Source: Bacteroidetes bacterium GWA2_30_7
GTDB lineage: Bacteria > Bacteroidota > Bacteroidia > Bacteroidales > GWF2-33-38
DNA length: 10,830 nucleotides
Assembly (NCBI GenBank): GCA_001768155.1
Contig: MENC01000151.1
Span: 2,519 to 13,348, forward strand
Direction of reading: 5' to 3'
The translations under genes were made by a program, and so were the position numbers. Shown here piece after piece: positions 1-7,833 of this stretch (within the stretch, counting starts at the first letter, position 1; each line of letters starts with the position of its first letter). The notes beneath the pieces were generated by a model. The model had not been told where the DNA came from, ran no database searches, and saw only the letters and a program-made list of their open reading frames with translations.

Positions 1-2855
1 ATCGTTTTCAGCTTGGAACTTTGAATCCGGGGCAGTGTGTGAATTTTACTATTGATTGTCAGGTTAGTTGCAATGCAAGTCTTGGACAAACGCTTTGTAT
101 GGAGGCAAATTTGTATCCTGCTGATAGTTGTGTATTTGATACTATTACAGAGATTTATCCAGGAGATTTTACACCTTGTACTTTGCCTTGGGATAAATCG
201 AGTTTGCAAGTTGAGGGTTATTGCCAGAACGATAGTATTTATTTTGTGATTACAAATACCGGACAATTTGGAAATGGCAATATGGATTGCTTTTCACCTG
301 TTCGCATTTTTATTGATGGAGTTTATACAATTCTTGATTCTGTAAAACTTGTTGGAGGCGAAAGTATTGTATTTGCATTTGCCGGTGATGGTCGCACCTG
401 GAGGTTGGAAGCAGACCAACATCCACTACATCCGGGAAATTCGCACCCAAATGCAACAGTGGAAGCCTGCGGTAATTTATCAAACTGGACACCCGATTTG
501 GTAAATGTTTTACCACAAGATGATGCCGACCCGATTGTTGATATTTATTGCGGAGTTGTTACAGGAAGTTACGACCCTAACGATAAAACCGGCTATCCAA
601 CAGGAGTTACTGCAAATCATTATATATATCCCAATCAGCAGTTGCAATATAATATTCGCTTTCAGAATACAGGAACCGATACGGCATTTACTGTTGTTGT
701 AAGAGATACTCTGGATATGGATTTGGATATTTTCTCTGTGGTTCCGGGAGTTGCAAGTCATAACTATAATTTCCAGATGTATGGTCCAAGAGTTTTGGAA
801 TGGACTTTTTATAATATTCAATTACCCGACAGTAATGCTAATGAAGCTGCAAGTCATGGATTTTGCACATTTACAGTAAATCAAAACCCTGATTTGCCAA
901 ACAATACCGAAATAAGAAATTCGGCAGATATTTATTTCGATTATAATGCTCCGGTTATTACAAATCAAACATTGCACACTGTTTACGAATTTCGACAAAC
1001 ATTGACAATTACAGATACTGTATATGTTACAGATAGTGTTTGTGATAGTTATTTTTATAATGGATTCACTTATAATAATACAGGGACATACTATCAGACA
1101 AATAATGACACATTAACTATTATTAATCTGACAATTAAAGACTCTACGGTTTTGAATTTATCAATTATTTCATGTGCTGATTATGAGTTGAATGGAATTG
1201 TTTATGATTCAACAGGATTTTATAAACAAGTATTAGTAAATTCAGAAGGTTGCGATAGTATTATTAATCTTGACTTAAATATTACAACACAGGGATATAA
1301 CATAGATACAAACATTTCAATCTGTCAGGGCGACAGCATCTTTGCAAGTGGTGCATGGCAAAATTCAGCAGGCATATATTATGATTCTCTTTTGACTGTT
1401 TATGGATGCGATTCAATAGTTAGTTTGGAATTAACAATTAATGTTTCGACAAGCTCAACAACCAATGTTACAACTTGTGATTCATTCACTTGGACAGATG
1501 GAAACACTTATACAACTTCGGGAACTTACACTCAAACACTTATAAATTCAGTTGGTTGTGATAGTGTTGCAACTTTGGAATTGGTATTTGATAATGTTTA
1601 TATTCCCGATGCTAATTTTAAAGCAGCTTTGGTTGGTAATGATTCGATTAATACAAATGGTGATAGCGAAATTCAATGTGATGAAGCAGCTAGTTTTTCA
1701 GGTTATTTAAATGTAAGCTACTTGAGTATTGCCGATTTAACAGGCATTGAAGCATTCACAGCTCTTGATACATTGTACTGTTACAATAACCAGTTAACAA
1801 GTTTGGATGTTTCTGCCAATATGGCTCTTACTTATTTGAACTGTCGCTATAATCAATTAATAGATTTGAATATTTCTGCGAATACTTTGATTTCATATTT
1901 GAATTGTTACGGTAATCAATTAACAAGTTTGGATGTTTCGGCTGATACGGCTCTAAATGAGTTGTACTTTGGCGATAATCAATTAACAAATATAGATGTT
2001 TCTGCTAATACATCCCTTATATTTTTGAGTTGTGTCAATAATCAATTAACAAGTTTAGATGTTTCGACAAATACTGTGCTTACTACTTTGAATTGTAACA
2101 ATAATCTTTTAACAAGTTTGGATGTTTCTGCTAATACGATACTTAATGATTTGTCCTTCAGCAATAATCAATTAACAAGCTTGAACCTTTCAGCCAATAC
2201 TGCTCTTACTCAGTTGTTTTGTTACAATAATCAATTAACAAGCTTAAACCTTTCAGCTAATACGGCTCTTACTCAGGTGTTCTGTATAAATAATCAATTA
2301 ACAAGTTTGGATGTTTCAGCTAATACAGCTCTTATTCAGTTGTTCTGTGACAATAATCAATTAACAAGTTTAGATGTTTCGGCAAATACTGCTCTTTATA
2401 AATTGCTCTGTAACTATAATCAATTAACAAGTTTAAATGTGAAAAATGGAAATAATGCCAACTTTTTATATTTTCAAGCAACAAACAATCCCAATCTTAC
2501 ATGCATTAACGTAGATAATGCAGCATGGTCAACTGCCAACTGGACAAATATTGATTCTTGGGCAAGTTTTAGTGATAATTGTTATTTAGGGGAAAATAGT
2601 ATATCACATAATCAAATTGAAATTAATATTTACCCAAATCCCACTACCGGAAAGTTCTATATTTCGGTTAAAGGATTACGAAATGAAGCGTCTTTAAATA
2701 TAATTGATGTTACAGGCAAAGTAATTCTAAACGAAACACTATCATCAGAAACAACAACAAAACAAGTTGATTTCAGCACACTTCCTAAAGGAATTTATGC
2801 TGTGAAAGTTGTAAGTGGAGATGTTGTTAAGATTAGTAGAATAGTGGTTCAATAA
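1..2855 (+). CDS. T9SS-secreted leucine-rich repeat protein, 5' partial
   Basis: This is the C-terminal part of a large exported protein. The frame is open to the left edge, so the TTG at 21 is probably not the start and any signal peptide lies outside. Residues here are counted from position 21. Residues about 180-325 (DPNDK, RFQNTGTDTAF, IYFDYNAPVITN) match the Bacteroidota domain I recall as DUF7619. Residues about 330-525 hold four modules of about 50 residues with Cys-Asp-Ser-type motifs (GCDSI, TTCDSFTW). A cap (IPDANFKAAL, INTNGDSEIQ) at about 527-590 leads into ten 21-residue leucine-rich repeats at 592-801 of the form LTSLDVSANTAL-x2-L-x-C-x2-NQ. Residues 866-944 are a T9SS sorting tail (YPNPTTGKF, LPKGIYAVKV), normally removed during secretion or cell-surface attachment. 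The ligand is unknown; adhesion or substrate binding is inference. The domain calls are secure. Confidence 0.9.
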   Translation, partial: RFQLGTLNPGQCVNFTIDCQVSCNASLGQTLCMEANLYPADSCVFDTITEIYPGDFTPCTLPWDKSSLQVEGYCQNDSIYFVITNTGQFGNGNMDCFSPVRIFIDGVYTILDSVKLVGGESIVFAFAGDGRTWRLEADQHPLHPGNSHPNATVEACGNLSNWTPDLVNVLPQDDADPIVDIYCGVVTGSYDPNDKTGYPTGVTANHYIYPNQQLQYNIRFQNTGTDTAFTVVVRDTLDMDLDIFSVVPGVASHNYNFQMYGPRVLEWTFYNIQLPDSNANEAASHGFCTFTVNQNPDLPNNTEIRNSADIYFDYNAPVITNQTLHTVYEFRQTLTITDTVYVTDSVCDSYFYNGFTYNNTGTYYQTNNDTLTIINLTIKDSTVLNLSIISCADYELNGIVYDSTGFYKQVLVNSEGCDSIINLDLNITTQGYNIDTNISICQGDSIFASGAWQNSAGIYYDSLLTVYGCDSIVSLELTINVSTSSTTNVTTCDSFTWTDGNTYTTSGTYTQTLINSVGCDSVATLELVFDNVYIPDANFKAALVGNDSINTNGDSEIQCDEAASFSGYLNVSYLSIADLTGIEAFTALDTLYCYNNQLTSLDVSANMALTYLNCRYNQLIDLNISANTLISYLNCYGNQLTSLDVSADTALNELYFGDNQLTNIDVSANTSLIFLSCVNNQLTSLDVSTNTVLTTLNCNNNLLTSLDVSANTILNDLSFSNNQLTSLNLSANTALTQLFCYNNQLTSLNLSANTALTQVFCINNQLTSLDVSANTALIQLFCDNNQLTSLDVSANTALYKLLCNYNQLTSLNVKNGNNANFLYFQATNNPNLTCINVDNAAWSTANWTNIDSWASFSDNCYLGENSISHNQIEINIYPNPTTGKFYISVKGLRNEASLNIIDVTGKVILNETLSSETTTKQVDFSTLPKGIYAVKVVSGDVVKISRIVVQ
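1794..2423 (+). repeat. 63-bp tandem repeat encoding the LRR array
   Basis: Ten units of exactly 63 bp run in phase, each starting with TTAACAAG or a close variant (TTAATAGA, TTAACAAA), at 1794, 1857, 1920, 1983, 2046, 2109, 2172, 2235, 2298 and 2361. A partial eleventh starts at 2424. Each unit encodes one 21-residue leucine-rich repeat. Units 7-10 are nearly identical in DNA, including synonymous positions, which points to recent duplication or gene conversion. Counting the repeat just before the array, nine of eleven have Cys in the L-x-C motif and two (starting at 1920 and 2109) have Phe. Confidence 0.9.
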
Positions 2856-2876
2856 ACTTTACATAAACAATTTATT

Positions 2877-2906
2877 AAAGGCTGTCTTGAGAAAGGCAGC
2901 CTTTTT
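2877..2906 (+). terminator. Intrinsic terminator between convergent genes
   Basis: The stem AAAGGCTGTC (2877-2886) pairs with GGCAGCCTTT (2895-2904) over ten base pairs, with one G-T wobble and an 8-base loop, followed by more T. It lies 21 bases after the stop of the LRR protein gene. It is also about 30 bases beyond the stop of sdhB on the opposite strand, where the complement again gives a stem but a shorter T run. It probably acts mainly on the plus strand and may serve both. Confidence 0.8.
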
Positions 2907-2935
2907 GATTAGGTTTAAACACCAAAGTAAAAATT

Positions 2936-3691
2936 CTAATCCATCAGATTAGCACACAAATATTCTCTGTTAAGTCTTGCTATGTGTGAAATTGAAATAC
3001 TTTTTGGACATTCAGCTTCGCAGGCTGCTGTATTTGTACAACCACCGAAACCAAGTTCGTCCATCATTGCGACCATTGCTTTTGCACGTTTCGTTGCTTC
3101 AACTTTTCCCTGTGGAAGTTTCGCAAGATGTGATACTTTTGCAGAAACAAAAAGCATTGCAGATGAATTTTTACAAGCTGCAACACAAGCTCCGCAACCA
3201 ATACAAGCTGCTGCATCCATTGATTCTTCACAATCGTCGTGGGCTATTAAAATAGCATTTGCATCTTGAGTTCCACCTGTATTAGCTGAAATAAAACCAC
3301 CGCTTTGGATTATTTTATCAAATGCTTTTCGGTCAACAATTAAATCTTTAATTACAGGAAATGGACCGGCTCGCCATGGTTCAATAGTGATAGTAGCTCC
3401 ATCCTTAAATTTACGCATGTGAAGCTGACAAGTTGTAATATCATCGTCGGGTCCATGTGGACGACCATTAATATAAAGGCTGCACATTCCGCAGATTCCT
3501 TCGCGACAATCGTGGTCGAATGCAACAGGTTCTTTCCCTTCGTTTATAAGTTTTTCATTCAGAATATCAAGCATTTCGAGAAACGAACAATCTGTTGATA
3601 TTCCTGAAATATGATACGATTCAAATTTTCCTTTGGCTTTAGGTGCTGCCTGACGCCATATTTTTAATGTTAGGTTTAATGTGCTTATCAT
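2936..3691 (-). CDS. sdhB: Succinate dehydrogenase/fumarate reductase iron-sulfur subunit
   Basis: This subunit passes electrons from the FAD of SdhA to the haems and quinone of SdhC on the cytoplasmic face of the membrane. The 251 residues match the family length. The N-terminal ferredoxin fold has the [2Fe-2S] ligands C62, C67, C70 and C88 (CREGICGMC, then TTC). The C-terminal domain has C163, C166, C169 and C173 (CIGCGACVAAC) and C218, C224 and C228. By family pattern C163, C166, C169 and C228 hold [4Fe-4S], and C173, C218 and C224 hold [3Fe-4S]. All expected cysteines are present. It is the last gene of sdhCAB, 20 bases after sdhA, with no Shine-Dalgarno sequence. It could equally be called frdB, because the sequence does not show which direction the enzyme runs in the cell. 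Confidence 0.96.
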   Translation of the reverse strand: MISTLNLTLKIWRQAAPKAKGKFESYHISGISTDCSFLEMLDILNEKLINEGKEPVAFDHDCREGICGMCSLYINGRPHGPDDDITTCQLHMRKFKDGATITIEPWRAGPFPVIKDLIVDRKAFDKIIQSGGFISANTGGTQDANAILIAHDDCEESMDAAACIGCGACVAACKNSSAMLFVSAKVSHLAKLPQGKVEATKRAKAMVAMMDELGFGGCTNTAACEAECPKSISISHIARLNREYLCANLMD

Positions 3692-3711
3692 AAAATTCTA
3701 TTAAAAACTTA

Positions 3712-5649
3712 TTACTTATAATTCCTTTGCTTCATTTCGATAGCTTCAAACTTGAGTTGTTCTTTGTGAAGCGTTGGTTCTGCATTTTCACCATTATATT
3801 GCCATGCTGCAACATAAGCGAAATTTACATCATCACGTTTTGCTTCGCCATCTTCAGTTTGCATTTCTTCACGGAAATGTCCGCCGCATGATTCATTACG
3901 GTTGAGAGCGTCGCGTACCATTAATTCTCCAATTTCGAGAAAATCGGCAACTCTTGTGGCTTTTTCAAGTTCATTATTATACTCGTTATTTTCGCCAGGA
4001 ATTTTAACGTCTGACCAAAATTCTTTTCTGAGAGCGGGAATTAATTCAAGTGCCTTTTTCAATCCGGCTTCGTTTCGTCCCATGCCACAATATTCCCACA
4101 TTATTTTTCCAAGTTCTTTGTGGAAACTGTCAACTGAGCGTTTTCCTTTGATTGAAAACAATTTGTTAATTTTTTCTTTAATCTGCTTTTCAGTTTCGAT
4201 AAATTCTTTGGCTTCTGTTGAAATTCTTGGAACTCTGATTTGGTCGGCTAAATAATCGCTGATAGTATATGGTATTACAAAATATCCGTCGGCAAGTCCC
4301 TGCATTAAAGCTGATGCTCCAAGTCGGTTTGCTCCGTGGTCGCTGAAATTACATTCACCTAATGCAAATAAACCCGGAACAGTTGTCATCAAATTATAAT
4401 CAACCCAGATTCCGCCCATAGTATAATGAGCTGCTGGATAAATCATCATAGGTGTTTCGTAAGGATTTTCGTCGTTTATTTTTTCGTACATCTGAAAAAG
4501 GTTGCCATATTTTTCTTCAACGGCAGCTTTTCCTAATCGTTTGATTGCGTCTGCAAAATCAAGAAAAACAGCTAATCCTGTACCTACACCAAAACCTGCA
4601 TCGCAACGTTCTTTTGCAGCACGTGATGCAACATCGCGGGGTACTAAATTTCCAAAAGCAGGATAACGACGTTCGAGATAATAATCTCTGTCTTCTTCTT
4701 TTATATCGCTTGGAGATAGTTTTTTTGCTCTGATTTTTTCAACGTCTTCCTTATTTTTTGGAACCCAGATGCGTCCATCGTTTCTTAAACTTTCGCTCAT
4801 CAGTGTAAGTTTCGACTGATAATCGCCATGAACAGGAATACAAGTTGGGTGAATTTGTGTGAAACATGGATTTGCAAAGAATGCTCCACGTTTATAAGCC
4901 TGCCAGTTTACAGAACCATTTGAACCCATTGCATTTGTTGAAAGATAAAATGCATTTACATAACCACCTGTTGCAATAACAACTGCATGTCCAAAATGAC
5001 GTTCTAATTCGCCAGTAACAAGATTTCGGGCAATAATTCCGCGAGCTTTTCCATCAATAACAACTATATCTAAAACGTCTCTTCTTTCGTACATTGCAAC
5101 TGTTTTACTTGCAATCTGACGGCTTAATGAACTGTAAGCTCCCAGCAATAACTGTTGTCCGGTCTGACCGCGTGCATAAAATGTACGCGAAACCTGAGCA
5201 CCTCCAAATGAACGATTATCTAATAATCCGCCATAATCTCTGGCAAATGGAACTCCTTGTGCAACACATTGGTCAATAATATTATTACTTACTTCGGCAA
5301 GACGATAAACATTTGCTTCACGAGCACGATAGTCGCCGCCTTTTACTGTATCATAAAACAAGCGAAATACACTGTCGCCATCGTTTTGATAATTTTTTGC
5401 TGCATTAATACCTCCCTGAGCTGCAATACTATGTGCTCGGCGGGGACTATCCTGATAACAGAATATTTTTACATTAAATCCTAATTCGCCTAATGATGCA
5501 GCAGCAGAAGCACCAGCTAAACCAGTTCCAATAACGATAATATCAATTTTTCGTTTGTTTGCAGGGTTTACAAGATTGCAATGAGCTTTAAAGTTTGACC
5601 ATTTTTCTGAAATTGGTCCTTCGGGTATTTTTGAATTTAATATTGTCAT
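3712..5649 (-). CDS. sdhA: Succinate dehydrogenase/fumarate reductase flavoprotein subunit
   Basis: This is the catalytic subunit, interconverting succinate and fumarate with covalently bound FAD. The 645 residues fit the type B (Wolinella-like) branch. The Rossmann motif GTGLAG is at 41-46. RRAHSIAAQGG contains H73, the expected site of the histidyl-FAD bond. Substrate-site segments follow: HPTCIPVHGDY (about 267), NLVPRDVASRAA (about 334-345, with the expected catalytic Arg) and HYTMGGIWVDYN (about 407-418). The FAD-domain segment ALGECNFSDHGANRLGASAL comes next. The ATG at 5649 gives the usual short N-terminal extension before the Rossmann strand. It lies between sdhC and sdhB. The 67-base gap after sdhC is filled by an octamer repeat and a REP-like element. 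L-aspartate oxidase (NadB) is excluded by the neighbours and by length. Confidence 0.97.
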   Translation of the reverse strand: MTILNSKIPEGPISEKWSNFKAHCNLVNPANKRKIDIIVIGTGLAGASAAASLGELGFNVKIFCYQDSPRRAHSIAAQGGINAAKNYQNDGDSVFRLFYDTVKGGDYRAREANVYRLAEVSNNIIDQCVAQGVPFARDYGGLLDNRSFGGAQVSRTFYARGQTGQQLLLGAYSSLSRQIASKTVAMYERRDVLDIVVIDGKARGIIARNLVTGELERHFGHAVVIATGGYVNAFYLSTNAMGSNGSVNWQAYKRGAFFANPCFTQIHPTCIPVHGDYQSKLTLMSESLRNDGRIWVPKNKEDVEKIRAKKLSPSDIKEEDRDYYLERRYPAFGNLVPRDVASRAAKERCDAGFGVGTGLAVFLDFADAIKRLGKAAVEEKYGNLFQMYEKINDENPYETPMMIYPAAHYTMGGIWVDYNLMTTVPGLFALGECNFSDHGANRLGASALMQGLADGYFVIPYTISDYLADQIRVPRISTEAKEFIETEKQIKEKINKLFSIKGKRSVDSFHKELGKIMWEYCGMGRNEAGLKKALELIPALRKEFWSDVKIPGENNEYNNELEKATRVADFLEIGELMVRDALNRNESCGGHFREEMQTEDGEAKRDDVNFAYVAAWQYNGENAEPTLHKEQLKFEAIEMKQRNYK

Positions 5650-5650
5650 A

Positions 5651-5682
5651 AATTGTTAAATTGTTGTATTGTTAAATTGTTA
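5651..5682 (-). repeat. Four 8-bp tandem repeats abutting the sdhA start
   Basis: On the plus strand the units are AATTGTTA, AATTGTTG, TATTGTTA and AATTGTTA, in perfect phase and starting one base upstream of the sdhA ATG. In the mRNA they form an A-rich, C-containing leader (TAACAATT units) without a Shine-Dalgarno sequence. The same octamer family recurs at 7923-7946. Confidence 0.8.
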
Positions 5683-5708
5683 GATTCTTCACTTCGTTCA
5701 GAATGACA
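5683..5708. repeat. REP-like short interspersed element
   Basis: The core ATTCT (5684-5688) pairs with AGAAT (5700-5704) around TCACTTCGTTC, and ATGACA follows. From memory, this wording (TTCACTTCGTTCAGAATGAC) is a short interspersed element found in many bacterial genomes. It fills the sdhC-sdhA gap and could be a processing or stability hairpin in the transcript. The family assignment is recall, not a search. Confidence 0.5.
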
Positions 5709-5716
5709 TTTGATGG

Positions 5717-6364
5717 TTAAACTATTGAGCGGGCGAAGAAACAAGCTGCTATTGATATAAATCCGAGACAGATAATCAAAGCATAAATTGTTCCGATTAC
5801 TTTCCATCTTTTTAACCATTTGCTATTATTTAAGCCAAGTGTTTGGAATGCTGATTGAAAAGCATGATTCAAATGGAGATATAATAAAATGAAACTTACA
5901 ATATAAATCGCAGTGTAATACCATACTCCGAATAAATCGGTTACAAGAACAAAATCGGATTCGATTTCGACATCACCGAATTTCATTTTGAAAAAATAAT
6001 TGATAAGATGAAGTACTAAAAATGAAAATACTAAGCTTCCGGTAATAAGCATATTTCGAGATTCCCAAGAGCTTGATTTTGACCTGTCAATAACTGCATA
6101 ACCAATTGGTCGTGCTTTCATGTTTAAGTAGGATGTAATTAGTGAATATATTATGTGAATAATAAAACCTAATGCCAAAACATGTTGAAGTACAAACATT
6201 ACTGGGTTTTTTGCCATAAAATGAGATGCTGCATTAAAAACATCTTCGCTTACAAATAGCAACATATTAATACCTAAATGAACAACAAGGAATACTAATA
6301 AGAATATTCCTGTCAAACTCATTATTACTTTTTTTCCGATTGATGAATTAATAAAGGGTGCCAT
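5717..6364 (-). CDS. sdhC: Succinate dehydrogenase/fumarate reductase cytochrome b subunit (type B)
   Basis: This is the single membrane anchor, carrying two haems b and the quinone site. The 215 residues contain five hydrophobic helices at about 13-38, 55-80, 104-125, 148-170 and 190-212, the type B layout with no separate SdhD. Likely haem-ligand histidines are H29 (VVHLGIN), H70 (IIHIIY), H119 (VLHLINYF) and H164 (YLHLNHAF). H61 and H167 are nearby alternatives. Their spacing resembles the four ligands known in Wolinella FrdC. It is the first gene of the operon. The ATG at 6364 follows an A/T-rich heptamer array, with no Shine-Dalgarno sequence. The whole set of subunits is intact. Confidence 0.94.
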   Translation of the reverse strand: MAPFINSSIGKKVIMSLTGIFLLVFLVVHLGINMLLFVSEDVFNAASHFMAKNPVMFVLQHVLALGFIIHIIYSLITSYLNMKARPIGYAVIDRSKSSSWESRNMLITGSLVFSFLVLHLINYFFKMKFGDVEIESDFVLVTDLFGVWYYTAIYIVSFILLYLHLNHAFQSAFQTLGLNNSKWLKRWKVIGTIYALIICLGFISIAACFFARSIV

Positions 6365-6369
6365 ATATT

Positions 6370-6432
6370 ATTTAAGATTTAAGATGTAATATTTAAAATT
6401 TAATATTTGAAATTTAGCATTAAACATTTTGC
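6370..6432 (-). repeat. Nine-unit 7-bp degenerate tandem repeat upstream of sdhC
   Basis: Read on the plus strand from 6370 there are nine consecutive heptamers, all beginning AT and mostly ATTT: ATTTAAG twice, then ATGTAAT, ATTTAAA, ATTTAAT, ATTTGAA, ATTTAGC, ATTAAAC and ATTTTGC. No phase slip occurs over 63 bp. The array starts five bases upstream of the sdhC ATG and would form most of its 5' leader. The last two units are weak. Confidence 0.6.
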
Positions 6433-6458
6433 AATACTCTAATTAGAAGATTTTTAAA

Positions 6459-6489
6459 CGAAAATATCGTATAAATTTGATTTACGAAA
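6459..6489 (-). promoter_or_regulatory. Possible weak sdhCAB promoter
   Basis: On the minus strand, TATTTTCG (6466-6459) is preceded after 19 bases by TTTC (6489-6486). Each element differs by one base from the Bacteroidota consensus TTTG, 19-21 bases, TAnnTTTG. It would give a leader of roughly 90 bases containing the heptamer array. No exact consensus was found between 6365 and 6600. A chance match is quite possible. Confidence 0.25.
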
Positions 6490-6512
6490 TTAAAATTATA
6501 GATTTCTTTTTT

Positions 6513-6530
6513 ATATGTTAATTAACATAT
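6513..6530. promoter_or_regulatory. 18-bp perfect palindrome, candidate operator
   Basis: ATATGTTAATTAACATAT is identical to its own reverse complement. It lies about 150 bases upstream of the sdhC start and just upstream of the weak promoter candidate. Its size and symmetry fit a homodimeric helix-turn-helix regulator, for example of the CRP/FNR type (inner TGTTAATTAACA). A/T-rich DNA produces some palindromes by chance, so its role is unproven. Confidence 0.4.
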
Positions 6531-6626
6531 TTATAGGATTTAGAAAGATTCTATATAAATGGGATATGGAATTTGGTAGGTTTTGGTTTAATTATGTTGA
6601 ACCTCGTATATGCAACTACTGATTAG

Positions 6627-6878
6627 TTTTGTTCTGCTAAGGACTGGAAATTGATTTCTAACGGTTGGTTTTGTTCTGCTAAGGACTGGAAATTGATTTC
6701 TAATGGCTAGAAATTAGTTGCGAACTGTCGGGTTGTCGTTTAGAACGGTTGGGTATTGGCTGCGAACTGACAGTTTTGTATTTCTATCGACCTGAAATTG
6801 ATTTCTAACGACAGGTTTTGTTCTGCTAACGACCGGAAATTGATTTATACGGACTAATTTTGCTTTACTACCGAATAC
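6627..6878. repeat. Intergenic 21-bp-period minisatellite
   Basis: Twelve units of 21 bp run in unbroken phase from 6627. The first four form two nearly identical 42-bp dimers (6627-6668 and 6669-6710). In each dimer one half contains TTTTGTTCTGCTAAGGACTGG and the other AAATTGATTTCTAACGG. Units at 6774, 6795, 6816 and 6837 repeat the pattern. The middle units (6711-6773) have diverged to GCGAACTG in the same phase. A degenerate 13th unit (6879-6899) has slipped. The shared core is roughly TCTAACGR. The period is a multiple of three, but every plus-strand unit-phase reading meets stops, so it is not an intact gene. Confidence 0.85.
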
Positions 6879-7063
6879 AAATTTCGAACTGCTGGGGAAA
6901 ACACAATATTTCTGGATTTAGACAGGATACTGAAATAAATTCAGTACAAGTTTACAGGATTTACAGGTTAAGATTCAAAACATAAGGGTAAAATCCATAT
7001 TTGTGCAAAATGTAATTGAACACAGATGAGACGGATTAGGACGAATTTTTTATTTTTGTTATC
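6879..7063. other. Gene-free tail of the intergenic region with small repeats
   Basis: No gene is seen here. The stretch holds a slipped minisatellite unit, a REP-like hairpin (6928-6946), and a 9-bp tandem pair TTTACAGGA/TTTACAGGT (6951-6968). It also holds the phrase ACACAGATGAGACGGATTAG (7020-7039), which resembles interspersed fragments I recall from other Bacteroidota intergenic regions. Earlier in the same gap, 6533-6626 shows nothing recognisable. Confidence 0.5.
6928..6946. repeat. REP-like inverted repeat
   Basis: TACTGAA (6928-6934) and TTCAGTA (6940-6946) are perfect inverted 7-mers around ATAAA. The wording resembles the widespread CTGAA...TTCAG interspersed palindromes. It has no T run, so it is unlikely to be an intrinsic terminator. 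Confidence 0.55.
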
Positions 7064-7831
7064 TTATTGAGGATTGGGTGATGAGGGTGATTCGGGAGTT
7101 TCGGGATTTATTTTACCTGATGTAATTGCTTTGAGTGTTTTAGAGTATGAAAATTGTGCTTTAAGTGTTTTGTTTGATTTAAAAAACTTAGCTGCAATTT
7201 TTGCAAGGCTTATTACTTGCGAGTATATTTGATTAAATTCTTTTACTGTTTCTTGTGTTAGCTCAGGACGGCTTGATTTGAGTGTTTCTTGTGTTATGCT
7301 GGAGTCTTTTAATGTTTGTGCTTTTGCAATTATATCATCTATAGTTGTTTCGACTGTACCGGCGGTTATGATTTCGGTTTTTAGTTTTGCCGACATATTT
7401 TTTGTAAATTGATATAATAGGTTTACGAGTGCTTCTTGATTGTTATTTTGTACTTGTTTATAGTAACTTGTGAATCCTAGTTGTGTTAATATTTCTTCTT
7501 TTTGTTTTTTATCTTTTTTAAAGTCTTCTTCGACTTGTATTTTAAATTCGGCTAATAGTATTAGTGTATCGGCTTGTAGTTTATATATTGTTTGTGTTGC
7601 TTCACGCATTTGAAGTGCATTGTCGATTCCTAAGTGAATGGAAAATGCGGAATTGATACGTGTTTTTAAGTTTGGGAGGAATGGGTCTGCCCATATTGGT
7701 CGTTTTGAAATTAAAAAAGTTTTTTGTGCGATTGCAAGTTCGACTAATGTTGATGTGGCTGTGAGCATGTTTACATCGCTACCAGTGTAGATTCGTTTTT
7801 TTGAGATTTCGTTGATGATGTCGGTTGCCAT
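7064..7831 (-). CDS. Helical protein of unknown function
   Basis: I do not recognise this 255-residue protein. It has no signal peptide or membrane helix and no catalytic motif I can name. It appears mostly alpha-helical, with a charged stretch at about 95-115 (KIQVEEDFKKDKKQKEE) that may be a short coiled coil. There is an internal echo, SITQETLK and LTQETVK, caused by a 13-bp direct DNA repeat (TGTTTCTTGTGTT). The C terminus is a Pro/Ser-rich tail (PETPESPSSPNPQ), probably disordered. The ATG at 7831 is chosen because it follows the heptamer leader and a good promoter. The gene stands alone between two repeat-rich gaps. A clean 255-codon frame with its own promoter argues for a real gene. 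It is probably cytoplasmic. Confidence 0.75.
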   Translation of the reverse strand: MATDIINEISKKRIYTGSDVNMLTATSTLVELAIAQKTFLISKRPIWADPFLPNLKTRINSAFSIHLGIDNALQMREATQTIYKLQADTLILLAEFKIQVEEDFKKDKKQKEEILTQLGFTSYYKQVQNNNQEALVNLLYQFTKNMSAKLKTEIITAGTVETTIDDIIAKAQTLKDSSITQETLKSSRPELTQETVKEFNQIYSQVISLAKIAAKFFKSNKTLKAQFSYSKTLKAITSGKINPETPESPSSPNPQ

Positions 7832-7833
7832 GA

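Noticed and set aside
310..821. Minus-strand open frames within the LRR protein gene
   Set aside because: They overlap clear DUF7619-region coding sequence, have low-complexity products and lack promoters.
2977..4255. Plus-strand open frames within sdhB and sdhA (such as 2977-3269 and 3902-4255)
   Set aside because: They are antisense to well-conserved enzyme genes, encode no recognisable protein, and are explained by codon bias of the real genes.
6472..6479. Plus-strand TAAATTTG resembling a -7 element
   Set aside because: No TTTG lies 19-21 bases upstream and no plus-strand gene follows.
6627..6878. CRISPR array
   Set aside because: The repeats are directly contiguous with no unique spacers, the units diverge, and no cas gene is present.
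6627..6878. Coding heptapeptide-repeat gene
   Set aside because: The frame that follows the 21-bp units on the plus strand contains several stops (for example TAG within the fourth and sixth units), so at most it is a relic.
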